From contig JANXQL010000182.1 in the NCBI GenBank assembly GCA_025356815.1, positions 1-45,863 on the forward strand: 45,863 nt of DNA. The letters run 5' to 3'. The notes beneath the pieces are model-generated. The model was given only the letters and a program-made list of their open reading frames with translations. It did no database searches and was not told the DNA's origin. Shown here piece by piece: positions 36,635 through 45,448 of the stretch. Every line of letters begins with the position of its first letter. The stretch's first letter is position 1. The DNA is from Pseudomonadota bacterium. GTDB lineage: Bacteria; Pseudomonadota; Gammaproteobacteria; Steroidobacterales; Steroidobacteraceae. A program made the position numbers and the translations under genes.

Positions 36635-37707
36635 TGCCGATCGCGCCGCCTGTGACCACCGTCCGTCGCACTGCCGCCATCGTCGAATTGGAACTCGACG
36701 GCCTGGTGCGCCACGTCACGCTCGCCGACTGGCTCGTGCTGCTGATCGGCCTGCTGTACGCGACCGCGACGCAGGTGGATGCGCGACCGGTATGGCTCGC
36801 CGCTATGGCGTTCGCCGCCGCCGGTGTCACGCTGCGCCTGCCCAAGGTTTTGGCTGCGCGCACGGCGTTGCGCATCGAGTTGCAGTCGTGGTTGATGGTG
36901 ATCTTCATCGGCTACGTCGTCTGGACGACCGGCGGTGATGCAAGTCCGCTGCAGAGCCTCTACCTGCTGCCGGTGGTGCTCGCAGGTCTGGTGCTGTCAC
37001 CGTCACGGCTGGCGCCGCTGGTGGTCGCGATCGGTGCGATCAGCATCGGCGCCCTGCTCGCCGACAGCGACGTGGCGCCGCGCTCGGCGGCATTTGTCGG
37101 TCGTGCGCTGCTCGCGGTGGCGCCGCTTGCGGTCGTCGCGTGGCTCACCTCCGAACTCGGTGGCGCGTTGTCTTCCGCGCGCCGCCGCGCCGCGGCACTC
37201 GCCGAGGGCGATGCGCTCACCGGTCTTGCCGGTCGGCGCGCGTTCATCGATGCGCTGCACGAAGAAGTCACGATGGCGGCGAGCCGGGATCAGCCGACCG
37301 CGCTGCTGGTCCTGGACCTCACCGGCACGCGCCGGCTCAATGAGCTGCATGGGCAGGAGGCGGGCAACTCCGCCCTGCGCCTGATCGCCGATGTGCTGCG
37401 CCGCGTGCTGCGCCAGTCCGATCGCGCGGCGCGCATCGGCGGGGATGAATTTGCGGTGCTGCTCAGCGGCGCGGACGCGACCGCGGCACAGGTCGCCGCG
37501 CAGCGCATCCGGCATGCGATCCACGCGGCGACCCTCGAGGTCGGCGCGCGTCACGTACGCTGTACGGTCAGCGTTGGCATTGCCTGCGCGCCGCGCGACG
37601 GGCGCGATGCGGCGGCGCTGCTGGCCGCCGCCGAACGACGCCTGGAGAGCGACCGCGGCCTGCGCGCCGGCGCGTCCGGCGCGGGCGCGCCCGGCGCCCA
37701 GGGCTAA
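36634..37707 (+). CDS. Membrane-bound GGDEF diguanylate cyclase
   Basis: A 357-residue protein. Five to six hydrophobic segments lie between residues 25 and 175, followed by a GGDEF domain. The GGDEF motif is intact at 269-273 in RIGGDEFAVLL. The inhibitory I-site R-x-x-D is RQSD (260-263), exactly five residues before it, so product inhibition is expected. The region LDLTGTRRLNELHGQEAGNSAL departs from the usual N-D-x-x-G-H-x-x-G-D, so activity may be reduced. Its ATG overlaps the stop of the EAL gene (TGATG), tying synthesis and breakdown of c-di-GMP to one message. Confidence 0.9.
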   Translation: MPIAPPVTTVRRTAAIVELELDGLVRHVTLADWLVLLIGLLYATATQVDARPVWLAAMAFAAAGVTLRLPKVLAARTALRIELQSWLMVIFIGYVVWTTGGDASPLQSLYLLPVVLAGLVLSPSRLAPLVVAIGAISIGALLADSDVAPRSAAFVGRALLAVAPLAVVAWLTSELGGALSSARRRAAALAEGDALTGLAGRRAFIDALHEEVTMAASRDQPTALLVLDLTGTRRLNELHGQEAGNSALRLIADVLRRVLRQSDRAARIGGDEFAVLLSGADATAAQVAAQRIRHAIHAATLEVGARHVRCTVSVGIACAPRDGRDAAALLAAAERRLESDRGLRAGASGAGAPGAQG

Positions 37708-38097
37708 TCAACCACGGAACTGGGCGACGATGGCGGCGCCAAGGCCGCCAAGCAGCAGGATCGCGACCGGCAGGAACGACAGGCCGTAGCCGGGGCCGCG
37801 CTTCTTGGGGTCCTTCACGTAGCTGAAGAAATAGAGGAACCGACCGACGATGTAGATCGCGCCCAGCGCAGCCGCCCACCTCGAGCTGATGTAGTACGCG
37901 AACAGCGGCAGCGCCGGCACTAGCACGACCAGCAGTTCCAGCGTGTTCATGTGTACGCGGAAGTAGCGATCGAACATCTCGTGGCCGGTGGTAGCGGGCG
38001 CCGAGACGCCGTAGCGGCCCCGGGCACCGCCGACCGCGAAGCCGAAGTACAGGTACTGGAGGAGCGCGAGCCCCATCACGATGTAGACCAGATTCAT
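37708..38097 (-). CDS. MAPEG family membrane protein
   Basis: A 129-residue protein with four hydrophobic helices. The family signature is FDRYFRVHMNTLELLVVLVPALPLFAYY, where the Arg and Asn-Thr-x-Glu bind glutathione in MAPEG enzymes. ALGAIYIVGRFLYFFSYVKDPKKRGPGY matches the helix 3-4 region. It may be a glutathione transferase-like membrane enzyme; the substrate is unknown. AGGGGGA lies before the ATG. Its stop codon begins on the base after the stop codon of the convergent GGDEF gene. Confidence 0.88.
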   Translation of the reverse strand: MNLVYIVMGLALLQYLYFGFAVGGARGRYGVSAPATTGHEMFDRYFRVHMNTLELLVVLVPALPLFAYYISSRWAAALGAIYIVGRFLYFFSYVKDPKKRGPGYGLSFLPVAILLLGGLGAAIVAQFRG

Positions 38098-38192
38098 TTT
38101 CCATCCCCCTCGGTGATCCTATGAATTCAACGCTACCCTTTCGGGGCGCAAGAGCAGCGGGCAGAATACACCGCCCCAACACCGGACGCCCC

Positions 38193-38636
38193 ATGCCCAG
38201 CGCCGCGCGCGGCTACCTGCAGTCGATCGAGATCGCCCAGTCGCCGGCGCGCGTCTTCACGGCCTGCACCGAGCCACTGCTGGTGACCCGCTGGTATGGG
38301 ACCGAGGCCACGATCGATGCCCGCGCCGGCGGTACCTACCGCGTGCGTCTGCGTGACGGTCGCCTGCGTGACGCGTCGATCGACATCTGGGAACCGGGCC
38401 GCCGGCTGCGCCTGATCTACATGTCCGATCCGGGCCTGCCGCCCGGCGGCCCGCTGGTCGAGGATTTCGTCTTCGACATCAAGGACACCCACACGGTCGT
38501 GCGCGTCCTCGGCAGTGGCATACCCGCCTCGCACGACTGGGATGCGGAGTTCATGTGGCTGCGGCGCGGCTGGGCCTATTGGCTTGACGGCCTGAAGAAG
38601 CTGCTCGAGCATCCGCCGGCGCTACCGATCCGATGA
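38193..38636 (+). CDS. SRPBCC (AHSA1-like) domain protein
   Basis: A 147-residue protein with the helix-grip fold pattern. SIEIAQSPARVFTACTEPLLVTRWYG is followed by AGGTYRVRLRDG and WEPGRRLRLIYM, with a long C-terminal helix ending WLDGLKKLLEH. Such proteins bind hydrophobic ligands or act as small chaperone-like units; the ligand is unknown. The frame is open from 38121, but homology starts at the ATG at 38193. Its TGA overlaps the ATG of the amidohydrolase-like gene (ATGA), so the pair is translationally coupled. A CAGAAT at 38162-38167 is a possible -10. Confidence 0.8.
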   Translation: MPSAARGYLQSIEIAQSPARVFTACTEPLLVTRWYGTEATIDARAGGTYRVRLRDGRLRDASIDIWEPGRRLRLIYMSDPGLPPGGPLVEDFVFDIKDTHTVVRVLGSGIPASHDWDAEFMWLRRGWAYWLDGLKKLLEHPPALPIR

Positions 38637-39967
38637 CCCGTGCCACGCGGCGACTGACGGTCCTGCTCTGCTTGTGGCTGCTCGCGCCGATGGCCGGCGC
38701 CGCGCCCCGCGCACTGGTCGGCGCGACCCTGCTCGATGGCAGCGGCGGTGCCGCGATTGCTGACAGCGTGATAGTCATCGACGGCGAGCGTATCGTCGCC
38801 GTCGGTCGGCGCGGCTCGGTCGCGATACCCGCCGACGCCGAGGTCGTGCCGCTGGATGGCATGACCGTGCTGCCGGGCCTGATCGACCTTCAGGTACGCC
38901 TGACCGAACTCGGCCACGCGAGCCGCACGCGCTGGCTGGAGGCGTACCTGTCGCTGGCCGATCGGGTCGTGATGCCGGCGGCGGCCGAGGCACTGCTGCG
39001 CGCGGGGGTCACCTCGGCGCGCGATGTCGCCTCGCCGCTGGAGGCCGCCGTCGCGGTCCGCGAGCGCATCGCGACGCAGCGTATCCCGGGCCCCACGCTG
39101 CATGTCGCGGGGCCTACGCTTGAGCATGACCCGCCGGCGAATGACCGGGCCCGTCACTGGCCCGTCGAGGGACCCGCCGACGCGCGCGCGCGCGTCGAGC
39201 GTCTGGTCCGCGCCGGCGTGGACCTCGTGGTCGTCGCCGGCGCCGCGAGCCTGACCGATCCGGAACTCGCCGCGATCGATCAGGCGACCCGCGCGGCCGG
39301 CCTGCGCTGGTATGGCGAGGTGCGCGTGGATGCGGACATCGCCCGTGCGCTTGATGCTGGCGCGGCCGGCCTGATCGGGCTCGGCTCGGGCACCACCGAG
39401 GCGCTGCCCGAAGCGGCTCTCGCCGCGCTGCGCGCACGTGCCGCACGCGGTACGCCCGTCGCCTGGAGCGTCGGCGCCTCCGTGCTCACCAACTACGAAT
39501 GGCTGCGTCTGGACGCGGGCCCCATCGCCGATCCGCAGCTGTATCAGACCATGCCGCCGATCGTCGCCGAGGACGTCCGCCGCTCACTGGCCGATCTTGT
39601 GACCCACATCGATCTGGAGACGCCGGCGCTGCGCCGGGCAGTGCTCGCGCAGCGACTGCAGGCGGCACGGGCCGCAGGCGCGGTGCTCGTGCTCGGCTCC
39701 GACGCGGGCGAGCCGGCCCAGCTGCCGGCACGTGCCAGCTGGCAGGAAGTCGAGGCGCTGGTGCTGCAGGCGCACCTGACCCCGGCCGAGGCGATTCGCG
39801 CCGCCACCCTGGACGCCGCCACCGCGCTGGGCATCGATATCGACACCGGCAGCATCACGCCGGGCAAGATCGCGGATATCATCGCGGTTCGGGGCGACCT
39901 GCTCAGGCACATCGAGCGTCTGCAGGACGTCGAACTCGTGATCCACCGCGGTCTGCGCCTGCGCTAG
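38633..39967 (+). CDS. Secreted amidohydrolase-fold protein lacking metal ligands
   Basis: A 444-residue protein with a signal peptide (about 1-23). The layout is that of secreted imidazolonepropionase-like amidohydrolases: DSVIVIDGERIVAVG, VLPGLIDL, AGVTSARDVASP, HLTPAEAIRAATLDAATALGI and SITPGKIADIIAVRGDLL. The metal-binding residues are nearly all missing. The HxH after PGLID is Gln87-Val-Arg89. The Lys of the DfIK strand is in VDLVVVAG. The two later His positions are in RWYGEVRV and GLIGLGSG. Only Asp357 in LGSDAG remains. It is therefore probably not a normal metallohydrolase. The reading frame is intact and codon use is normal, so it is not a decayed pseudogene. Confidence 0.82.
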   Translation: MTRATRRLTVLLCLWLLAPMAGAAPRALVGATLLDGSGGAAIADSVIVIDGERIVAVGRRGSVAIPADAEVVPLDGMTVLPGLIDLQVRLTELGHASRTRWLEAYLSLADRVVMPAAAEALLRAGVTSARDVASPLEAAVAVRERIATQRIPGPTLHVAGPTLEHDPPANDRARHWPVEGPADARARVERLVRAGVDLVVVAGAASLTDPELAAIDQATRAAGLRWYGEVRVDADIARALDAGAAGLIGLGSGTTEALPEAALAALRARAARGTPVAWSVGASVLTNYEWLRLDAGPIADPQLYQTMPPIVAEDVRRSLADLVTHIDLETPALRRAVLAQRLQAARAAGAVLVLGSDAGEPAQLPARASWQEVEALVLQAHLTPAEAIRAATLDAATALGIDIDTGSITPGKIADIIAVRGDLLRHIERLQDVELVIHRGLRLR

Positions 39968-39992
39968 CCCGCGACGCCAGGGAGATCCATCG

Positions 39993-40334
39993 ATGAACGC
40001 CATCCTGATGCGCGGCGCATTCGCCGCGATAGGCTTCTGGGTCGCGACCTACTTCATTGGCGGGCTGCGCTTCGACAACGCGACCACGCTGATCCTTGCC
40101 GGCGTCGCGCTGGGACTGATCAACGCGTTCGTGCGACCGCTGTTCATCCTGCTGACGCTGCCGATCACGGTTGTGACGCTCGGCCTGTTCCTGCTGGTCA
40201 TCAATGCCGCGATGGTGGGCCTGGTGGCCTGGCTGCTGCCGGGCATGCGGCTCGAGGGGTTCTGGGCGGCGCTCGCCACCTCGCTGGTCGTCAGCGTGGT
40301 GTCGTGGATCGGGGGCGCGCTGGCGCGCGCTTGA
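39993..40334 (+). CDS. YvlD/phage holin family 4-like membrane protein
   Basis: A 113-residue protein with four predicted helices. It carries the family pattern LILAGVALGLINAFVRPLFILLTLPITVVTLGLFLLVINAAMVGLVAWLLPG. These small proteins are widespread in bacterial membranes and are named for holin similarity, but their function is not established. The start has GGGAG eight bases upstream and lies 25 bases after the amidohydrolase-like gene, so it may be in the same transcript. Confidence 0.85.
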   Translation: MNAILMRGAFAAIGFWVATYFIGGLRFDNATTLILAGVALGLINAFVRPLFILLTLPITVVTLGLFLLVINAAMVGLVAWLLPGMRLEGFWAALATSLVVSVVSWIGGALARA

Positions 40335-40365
40335 TCCTGAGAGGTCCGCCCGGGCGTGCCGGGCC

Positions 40366-42285
40366 TCAGTCGGTGACGCGGGTCGCGCTGCGGTAGAGCC
40401 ACCACGCGATCAGCGCGAGCCCGCCGAGCCCCAGCCACTGGCCGAAGTGCAGCGCGGCCGGCAGCGCCAGCACGTCGACGTTACCGGTCGCGACGATCGG
40501 GATTGCGATCAATACGCCGACGATCGCCTCGCCCGCGATCAGCCCTGAGGCGAACAACAGACCCGAGCGGCGTGTCTTCTCCAGGTCGCCCCCGGCGCCG
40601 CGCCGCGCGTGCCACAGTTCCGCGAGCTCCGCGAGCAGGCCGCCCAGGAAGATGGGGCTAGTGTACTCCAGCGGCAGGTAGATGCCGACCGCCACCGCCA
40701 GCACCGGCGTGCGCCAGCGGACGCCGCGGCGGGCGAGGACAAGATCGAGCACGATCACGAGGGCGCCGACCAGCCCGCCGAGGATGATCATGTCCCACGG
40801 CAAGCCGCCCCCGAAGATGCCCTTGGCGACGGCCGCCATCAGCGTCGCCTGCGGCGCGGTCAGCGCGCGTACGCCTGCGTGCGCGGGCGTGCCGATGCCG
40901 TAGGCCTCGAGCAGCAGGTTCAGTACCGGCGCCATGATCGCGGCGCCGGACACCGCGCCGATCGCGAGCATCACCTGCTGGCGCCACGGCGTCGCACCGA
41001 TCAGCCGGCCGGCCTTCAGGTCCTGCAGGTTGTCGCCGGCCACCGCCGCGGCGCTGCAGGTGACCGCGCCGATCAGGATCGCGGCCACGGGACCGACCGT
41101 GCTGCCGGCGCCGAGGAAGCCAAGCAGCACCAGCGAGGCGAACAGGATCGTCGAGATCGTGATCCCCGACACCGGGTTGTTGGATGAACCCACCAGGCCC
41201 GCCATGTAGCCGCTGACCGAGGAGAATACGAAGCCCGCGACGATCATGATCAGCGCCATCGCCGCGGCGATGCCGAAGCTGCCGACCACGGCGTAGTAGA
41301 GCGCGAACAGCGGCAGTACGAACAGCACGATGCCCACCAGGATCGCCGCCATCGGCAGGTCGCGCTCGGTGTCGGCGACCGGCCCGCGCGCGCCGCCGAT
41401 GGCGAGGCCGCTCTTGATTCCGGACAGCAACGAAGAGCGCAGGGTCCACAGTGCCCAAAGGCCACCGATCAGCATCGCGCCGACACCGATGTAGCGCACC
41501 TTGGTGGTCCAGATCAGGCCCGCGGCGGTCTCGGCGTCGGCACCAACGAGGCGCGCGAGCAGCGCCGGGTCGTGCTCGAACAGGAACGTGTTGTAGATCG
41601 GGATGAACAGCCACCACGCGAGCAGGCCGCCGCCGACCATGACCAGTCCGACGTTGAGTCCGACGATGTAGCCGACGCCGAGCAGCGCGGGCGAGAGGTT
41701 GATGCCGAGGTAGGCGATGGTGCGCGAGCCCAGGTAGCGGGCGAGCGTGAATGACTCCGGCACGAAGCGCAGGGCCGACATCACCAGTTTGAAAAGGGCG
41801 CCGGCAAGCGCGGCGAGGCCCAGCAGCCGCGCGCCGCCGGCGCTGTTGCTGTCGCTGCCAGCGCGCAGCAGTTCCGCGGTCGCGACGCCTTCCGGAAACT
41901 GCAGGTCCTGGTCGATGATCAGCGTGCGGCGCAGGGGCACCGAGAACAGCACGCCGAGCAGTCCACCGAGGCCGATGATCGTGAAAACCCACCAGTAGTC
42001 GAAGCGCGTCCAGTGGCCGAGGATGATCAGCGCCGGCAGCGTGAATACCGTTCCCGCGGCGATCGAGGAGCCGGCCGAGGCGCCGGTCGCGACGATGTTG
42101 TTCTCGAGGATGCTGCTGCGCCCGAGCAGGCGCAGCACGCCCATCGACACCACCGCCGCCGGGATCGCGGTGGCGACGGTGAGGCCCGCGAACAGACCCA
42201 GGTAGGCGTTCGCCGCGGCGAGCACGACCGTCAGGGCGATCGACAGCAGGACCGCGCGAACCGACAGCTGTGGAACGTCATTCAT
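40366..42285 (-). CDS. OPT family oligopeptide transporter
   Basis: A 639-residue inner-membrane protein with about 14-16 helices of the OPT superfamily, which includes peptide and metal-chelate carriers. Signatures are LTVVLAAANAYLGLFAGLTVATAIPAAVVSMGVLR, NNIVATGASAGSSIAAGTVFTLPALIILG, GSSNNPVSGITISTILFASLVLLGFLG and AGDNLQDLKAGRLIGATPWRQQ. The ATG at 42285 follows GGAGA at six bases; an in-frame ATG at 42324 would lie inside the POT gene's downstream flank. It follows the POT gene by 25 bases, forming a two-transporter unit. The exact cargo is unknown. Confidence 0.9.
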   Translation of the reverse strand: MNDVPQLSVRAVLLSIALTVVLAAANAYLGLFAGLTVATAIPAAVVSMGVLRLLGRSSILENNIVATGASAGSSIAAGTVFTLPALIILGHWTRFDYWWVFTIIGLGGLLGVLFSVPLRRTLIIDQDLQFPEGVATAELLRAGSDSNSAGGARLLGLAALAGALFKLVMSALRFVPESFTLARYLGSRTIAYLGINLSPALLGVGYIVGLNVGLVMVGGGLLAWWLFIPIYNTFLFEHDPALLARLVGADAETAAGLIWTTKVRYIGVGAMLIGGLWALWTLRSSLLSGIKSGLAIGGARGPVADTERDLPMAAILVGIVLFVLPLFALYYAVVGSFGIAAAMALIMIVAGFVFSSVSGYMAGLVGSSNNPVSGITISTILFASLVLLGFLGAGSTVGPVAAILIGAVTCSAAAVAGDNLQDLKAGRLIGATPWRQQVMLAIGAVSGAAIMAPVLNLLLEAYGIGTPAHAGVRALTAPQATLMAAVAKGIFGGGLPWDMIILGGLVGALVIVLDLVLARRGVRWRTPVLAVAVGIYLPLEYTSPIFLGGLLAELAELWHARRGAGGDLEKTRRSGLLFASGLIAGEAIVGVLIAIPIVATGNVDVLALPAALHFGQWLGLGGLALIAWWLYRSATRVTD

Positions 42286-42310
42286 CGGGGTTCTCCGGCG
42301 AGGTCTGGGA

Positions 42311-43810
42311 TCAGCGGATGCCACCCATCCAGCGGCGCAGCAGGGGCGACAGCACGAGCATCAGCAGCCCGAGGCCCGCGGCGTACATCGTCATCTGCAG
42401 GAACTCGGCGGGCATCGTCGACACGTCGCTGCCGATGCGTCCGCCGATCTGGCCGGCGGCGAGGTTGCCCAGCGCCGTGCCGAGGAACCACATGCCCATC
42501 ATTTGGCTCGCGAAGCGCGGCGGGGCGAGCTTGGTCACGTTGGACAGCCCGATCGGGCTCAGGCACAGCTCGCCGCAGGTGTGCAGGAAGTAGGTCGCGA
42601 TCAGCCACTGTGGGCCGACCTTGCCGCCGCCGTGCGCGATGATCAGTTTTGCAGCGAAGATCAGCACCGCGAAGCCGAGGCCGAGCTGGATCAGGCCGAG
42701 GCCGAACTTCACCGGCGCCGACGGGTCGAGATTGCGCCGGCCCAGCGCGATCCAGATCCACGCGAAGAACGGCGACAGCAGGATGATGAAGACCGAATTG
42801 ACCGACTGGTACCAGGTCGCCGGGTGCTCGTGCGCGACGAACAGACCGCCGGCAAACGAGCGGTCGGTCAGGTCACGTGCGAACAGGTTGAACGTGGAGC
42901 CGGCCTGCTCGAAGCCCGCCCAGAACAGCGCGCCGCAGACGATGAACGCGATGATCACCAGCACGCGCTTGATCGCGGTCGCGTCCAGCTTGCCGAACAG
43001 CAGCACGCCGCCGAAGAACGCCACCGCGAGCGCGACCATGAACCAGCGCGCGGCATCGGCCAGCTGCACGGCGGTAACGACGATGGCGCCGCTTGCGACC
43101 AGTGCAATCAGTGCGGCGACCACGATGATCCCGACCAGCAGCAGGCGCGAGCTGCGCGTGCGTTCCGCAGGCGTCGTGCCGTGCGGGGTGAGTCCTGCCT
43201 GGCCGAGATGGCGGGCGGTCGCGCGGTACTGCAGCACGCCGATCGTCATCGCGACGCCGACCGTGAAGAACCCCCAGCGGTAGCTCAGCGTCTCGCCGAT
43301 CGTTCCGGACAGCAGCGGCGAGACCCACGCACCGAGGTTGATGCCCATGTAGAAGATCGAAAAGCCCGCGTCGCGGCGGGTGCCCGGCTGGCCGGTGTAC
43401 AACTCGCCGACGATCGCGCTGACGTTCGGCTTGAGCAGGCCCGTGCCTAGCGCGGTGACGATGAGCCCGAAGTAGAAGAAATTGCCGGCTGGCACCGCCA
43501 GCATGAAGTTGCCGATCGCGATGAGGATGCCGCCGTAGAGCACGCTCTTCTGCTGGCCGATCAGCCGGTCCGCGATCCAGCCGCCGGGCACGGCGCACAG
43601 GTAGGCGCTGCTCGTGTACAACCCGTAGATGGCGCCGGCCGTCAGCATGTCGACGCCGAGGCCGCCATCAGCGACCGCCGCGGTCAGGAACAGCACCAGG
43701 AGCGCTCGCATGCCGTAGTAGCTGTAGCGCTCGAAGAACTCGGTCAGGAAGAGGGTCGCGAGGCCGCGCGGATGCCCGAAGAAGGTCCCGGAAGCCGATG
43801 AGAGGGTCAT
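42311..43810 (-). CDS. POT family proton-coupled peptide transporter
   Basis: A 499-residue protein with about 14 helices. The proton-coupling motif E-x-x-E-R is seen as EFFERYSYYGMR (Glu24, Glu27, Arg28). PNVSAIVGELYTGQPGTRRDAGFSIFYMGINLGAW is the central PTR2 signature, with helix 7 and beyond present. Members import di- and tripeptides, driven by the proton gradient. It starts 96 bases after tatC, with the OPT gene following; both point to peptide nutrition. Confidence 0.94.
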   Translation of the reverse strand: MTLSSASGTFFGHPRGLATLFLTEFFERYSYYGMRALLVLFLTAAVADGGLGVDMLTAGAIYGLYTSSAYLCAVPGGWIADRLIGQQKSVLYGGILIAIGNFMLAVPAGNFFYFGLIVTALGTGLLKPNVSAIVGELYTGQPGTRRDAGFSIFYMGINLGAWVSPLLSGTIGETLSYRWGFFTVGVAMTIGVLQYRATARHLGQAGLTPHGTTPAERTRSSRLLLVGIIVVAALIALVASGAIVVTAVQLADAARWFMVALAVAFFGGVLLFGKLDATAIKRVLVIIAFIVCGALFWAGFEQAGSTFNLFARDLTDRSFAGGLFVAHEHPATWYQSVNSVFIILLSPFFAWIWIALGRRNLDPSAPVKFGLGLIQLGLGFAVLIFAAKLIIAHGGGKVGPQWLIATYFLHTCGELCLSPIGLSNVTKLAPPRFASQMMGMWFLGTALGNLAAGQIGGRIGSDVSTMPAEFLQMTMYAAGLGLLMLVLSPLLRRWMGGIR

Positions 43811-43906
43811 TCTGCTGCGACCTTGGGCCCGTCGAGGGCTCTCGTGGAGTTGGCCGAGTGTGACCCATGCCGCGCCGCGCTGGCAACGCCGCGGGCGCCG
43901 TCGAGC

Positions 43907-44710
43907 CTAGCTGGCGCCGTGGCTCTCGGCCTCGGCCTCCGCGGCCGCGGCCGCAGCGCGTTCCTCCAGCTTCCTCTTGGCAAGGATGCCCGCCATCACG
44001 ATGCCGACCTCATACAGCGCATACATCGGCAGCGCCATCATCGTCTGCGAGATCACGTCCGGCGGAGTGATGACCGCCGCCTGCACGAACACCGCGATCA
44101 GCACATAGCCGCGGTTCTTGCGCAGCGTCTCGAGCTTGACCAATCCGGTCCAGACCAGCAGTACGATTGCGACCGGAATCTCGAAGGCGAGTCCGAACGC
44201 GACGAACAGCACCAGCACGAAGTCCAGATACTGCGTCATGTCCGCCATCATCTGCACGCCGGGCGGCGTGGTCGCGGTGAAGAACGCGAACATCAGCGGG
44301 AAGACGATGAAGTAGGCGAACGCGACGCCGGCGTAGAACAGCACGATGCTCGATACGAGCAGGGGCACGGCGAAGCGTCTCTCGTGACGGTACAGCCCGG
44401 GCGCGACGAACGCCCACAGCTGGTACAGCACGTATGGCATCGCCAGGATCAGCGCGACGTAGAAGGCGAGCTTGAACGGAGTCAGCAGCGGCGCCGTTAC
44501 GCTGGTGGAGATCAGCGAGGCGCCCTTTGGCAGCACCTTCAACAGCGGCCGGGCGATGAATGCGAACAGTTCGTTCGCGTACGCCATGCACGGTAGCGCG
44601 ACCACGATCACCGCGAACAGCGCGCGCATCAGGCGCGTCCGCAGTTCGAGCAGGTGCGAGATCAGCGTGCCTTCGGCCAGCGATTCCTGCGCAGGGTCAG
44701 GGTTTGCCAT
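43907..44710 (-). CDS. tatC: Sec-independent translocase subunit TatC
   Basis: A 267-residue six-helix core of the twin-arginine translocase, which recognises RR signal peptides. It starts near ISHLLELRTRLMRALFAV, the conserved cytoplasmic entry with Glu and Arg. PYVLYQLWAFVAPGLYRHERR, FAFFTATTPPGVQMMADMTQYLDFVL, FGLAFEIPVAIVLL and AAVITPPDVISQ are all family motifs. The ATG at 44710 overlaps tatB by 14 bases; an in-frame ATG at 44725 would be alternative. A Lys/Glu/Ala tail ends the protein. Confidence 0.97.
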   Translation of the reverse strand: MANPDPAQESLAEGTLISHLLELRTRLMRALFAVIVVALPCMAYANELFAFIARPLLKVLPKGASLISTSVTAPLLTPFKLAFYVALILAMPYVLYQLWAFVAPGLYRHERRFAVPLLVSSIVLFYAGVAFAYFIVFPLMFAFFTATTPPGVQMMADMTQYLDFVLVLFVAFGLAFEIPVAIVLLVWTGLVKLETLRKNRGYVLIAVFVQAAVITPPDVISQTMMALPMYALYEVGIVMAGILAKRKLEERAAAAAAEAEAESHGAS

Positions 44711-45086
44711 CGGCTCTTGGCGCATTCGGGTCGGCCGCGGGACCGGCCGCGTGCTGGTGGAGCTCGTCGCTGGGGGCGCCGGCGGCCGGCGCATCGGGAC
44801 CCGCAGCCGGCGGGTTCGGGGGCGAGGCTTCGGGGTGCAGCATGTCCGGCGGCGGCGCGGCCGCGGGTTCCGCCGCCGGCGCGGCGGGGCGCGCGCGCTG
44901 CTCGCGGGAGATCTCGTCGAGCCGTACTTCCTGCTCGAGCTGGCTGCTCAGCTGGCGCGCCATGGCTCGCGCGCGACCCACCCAGCGGCCGATGTCGGCG
45001 GCGAGCTTGGGCAGCTTGTCGGGCCCGAGCACGACAAGCGCGATCACCATGACCAGCAGGATTTCGCTGAAGCCCACGTCGAACAT
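44697..45086 (-). CDS. tatB: Sec-independent translocase subunit TatB
   Basis: A 129-residue protein. It starts MFDVGFSEILLVMVIALVVLGPDKLP with the Glu8 and Gly-Pro hinge of TatB, then an amphipathic helix (DIGRWVGRARAMARQLSSQLEQEV). From about residue 68 the tail is almost entirely Ala, Pro and Gly, a low-complexity flexible region. With TatC it forms the receptor for RR signal peptides. Confidence 0.94.
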   Translation of the reverse strand: MFDVGFSEILLVMVIALVVLGPDKLPKLAADIGRWVGRARAMARQLSSQLEQEVRLDEISREQRARPAAPAAEPAAAPPPDMLHPEASPPNPPAAGPDAPAAGAPSDELHQHAAGPAADPNAPRADGKP

Positions 45087-45124
45087 GAGTTACGCAGCCC
45101 GGGTCGTGCGGGACGGTCGCCGGA

Positions 45125-45367
45125 TCAGGATTTGCTGTTCTGCTCGGGCTTGGTGCCCTGCTTGTCGGCGGCGTGGAAGTCGGCGTCCTGGGCGCCGAGC
45201 TGCTTGAGAGGCTTCTGCTCCGCCTCGCTCTCGCCGGTGTCCATGGCCTTCTTGAAGTCGCGCACGGCGGCGCCAAGGTCGGAACCGATCGTCCGCAGCT
45301 TCTTGCCGCCGAAGATCAGCAGCGCAATGACGAGGATGACCAGCAGCTCGCGAAAACCGATACCCAT
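45125..45367 (-). CDS. tatA: Sec-independent translocase subunit TatA
   Basis: An 80-residue pore-forming subunit. MGIGFRELLVILVIALLIFGGKKLRTIGSDLGAAVRDFKKAM shows the transmembrane helix, the FGxKKL hinge and the amphipathic helix; the short tail is hydrophilic. It is first in tatABC, 38 bases before tatB. GGAG precedes the ATG at a normal distance. Confidence 0.96.
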   Translation of the reverse strand: MGIGFRELLVILVIALLIFGGKKLRTIGSDLGAAVRDFKKAMDTGESEAEQKPLKQLGAQDADFHAADKQGTKPEQNSKS

Positions 45368-45402
45368 TTGGAGTCTCCAGGGCCACCCGTACGGGGCGAC
45401 GG

Positions 45403-45408
45403 ATGATA
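45403..45408 (-). promoter_or_regulatory. Candidate -10 for tatABC
   Basis: The minus strand reads GGTATCAT, five of six to TATAAT, about 35 bases before tatA. No good -35 is seen in the 80-base gap to dtd. Confidence 0.35.
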
Positions 45409-45448
45409 CCGCAAAGCGGCACGCCCCTGATCGGCACGGATCACGGTT

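Noticed and set aside
38633-39967. Calling the amidohydrolase-like gene a pseudogene
   Set aside because: The frame is full length, has a signal peptide and a coupled start, and shows no stop or frameshift; only metal ligands are replaced.
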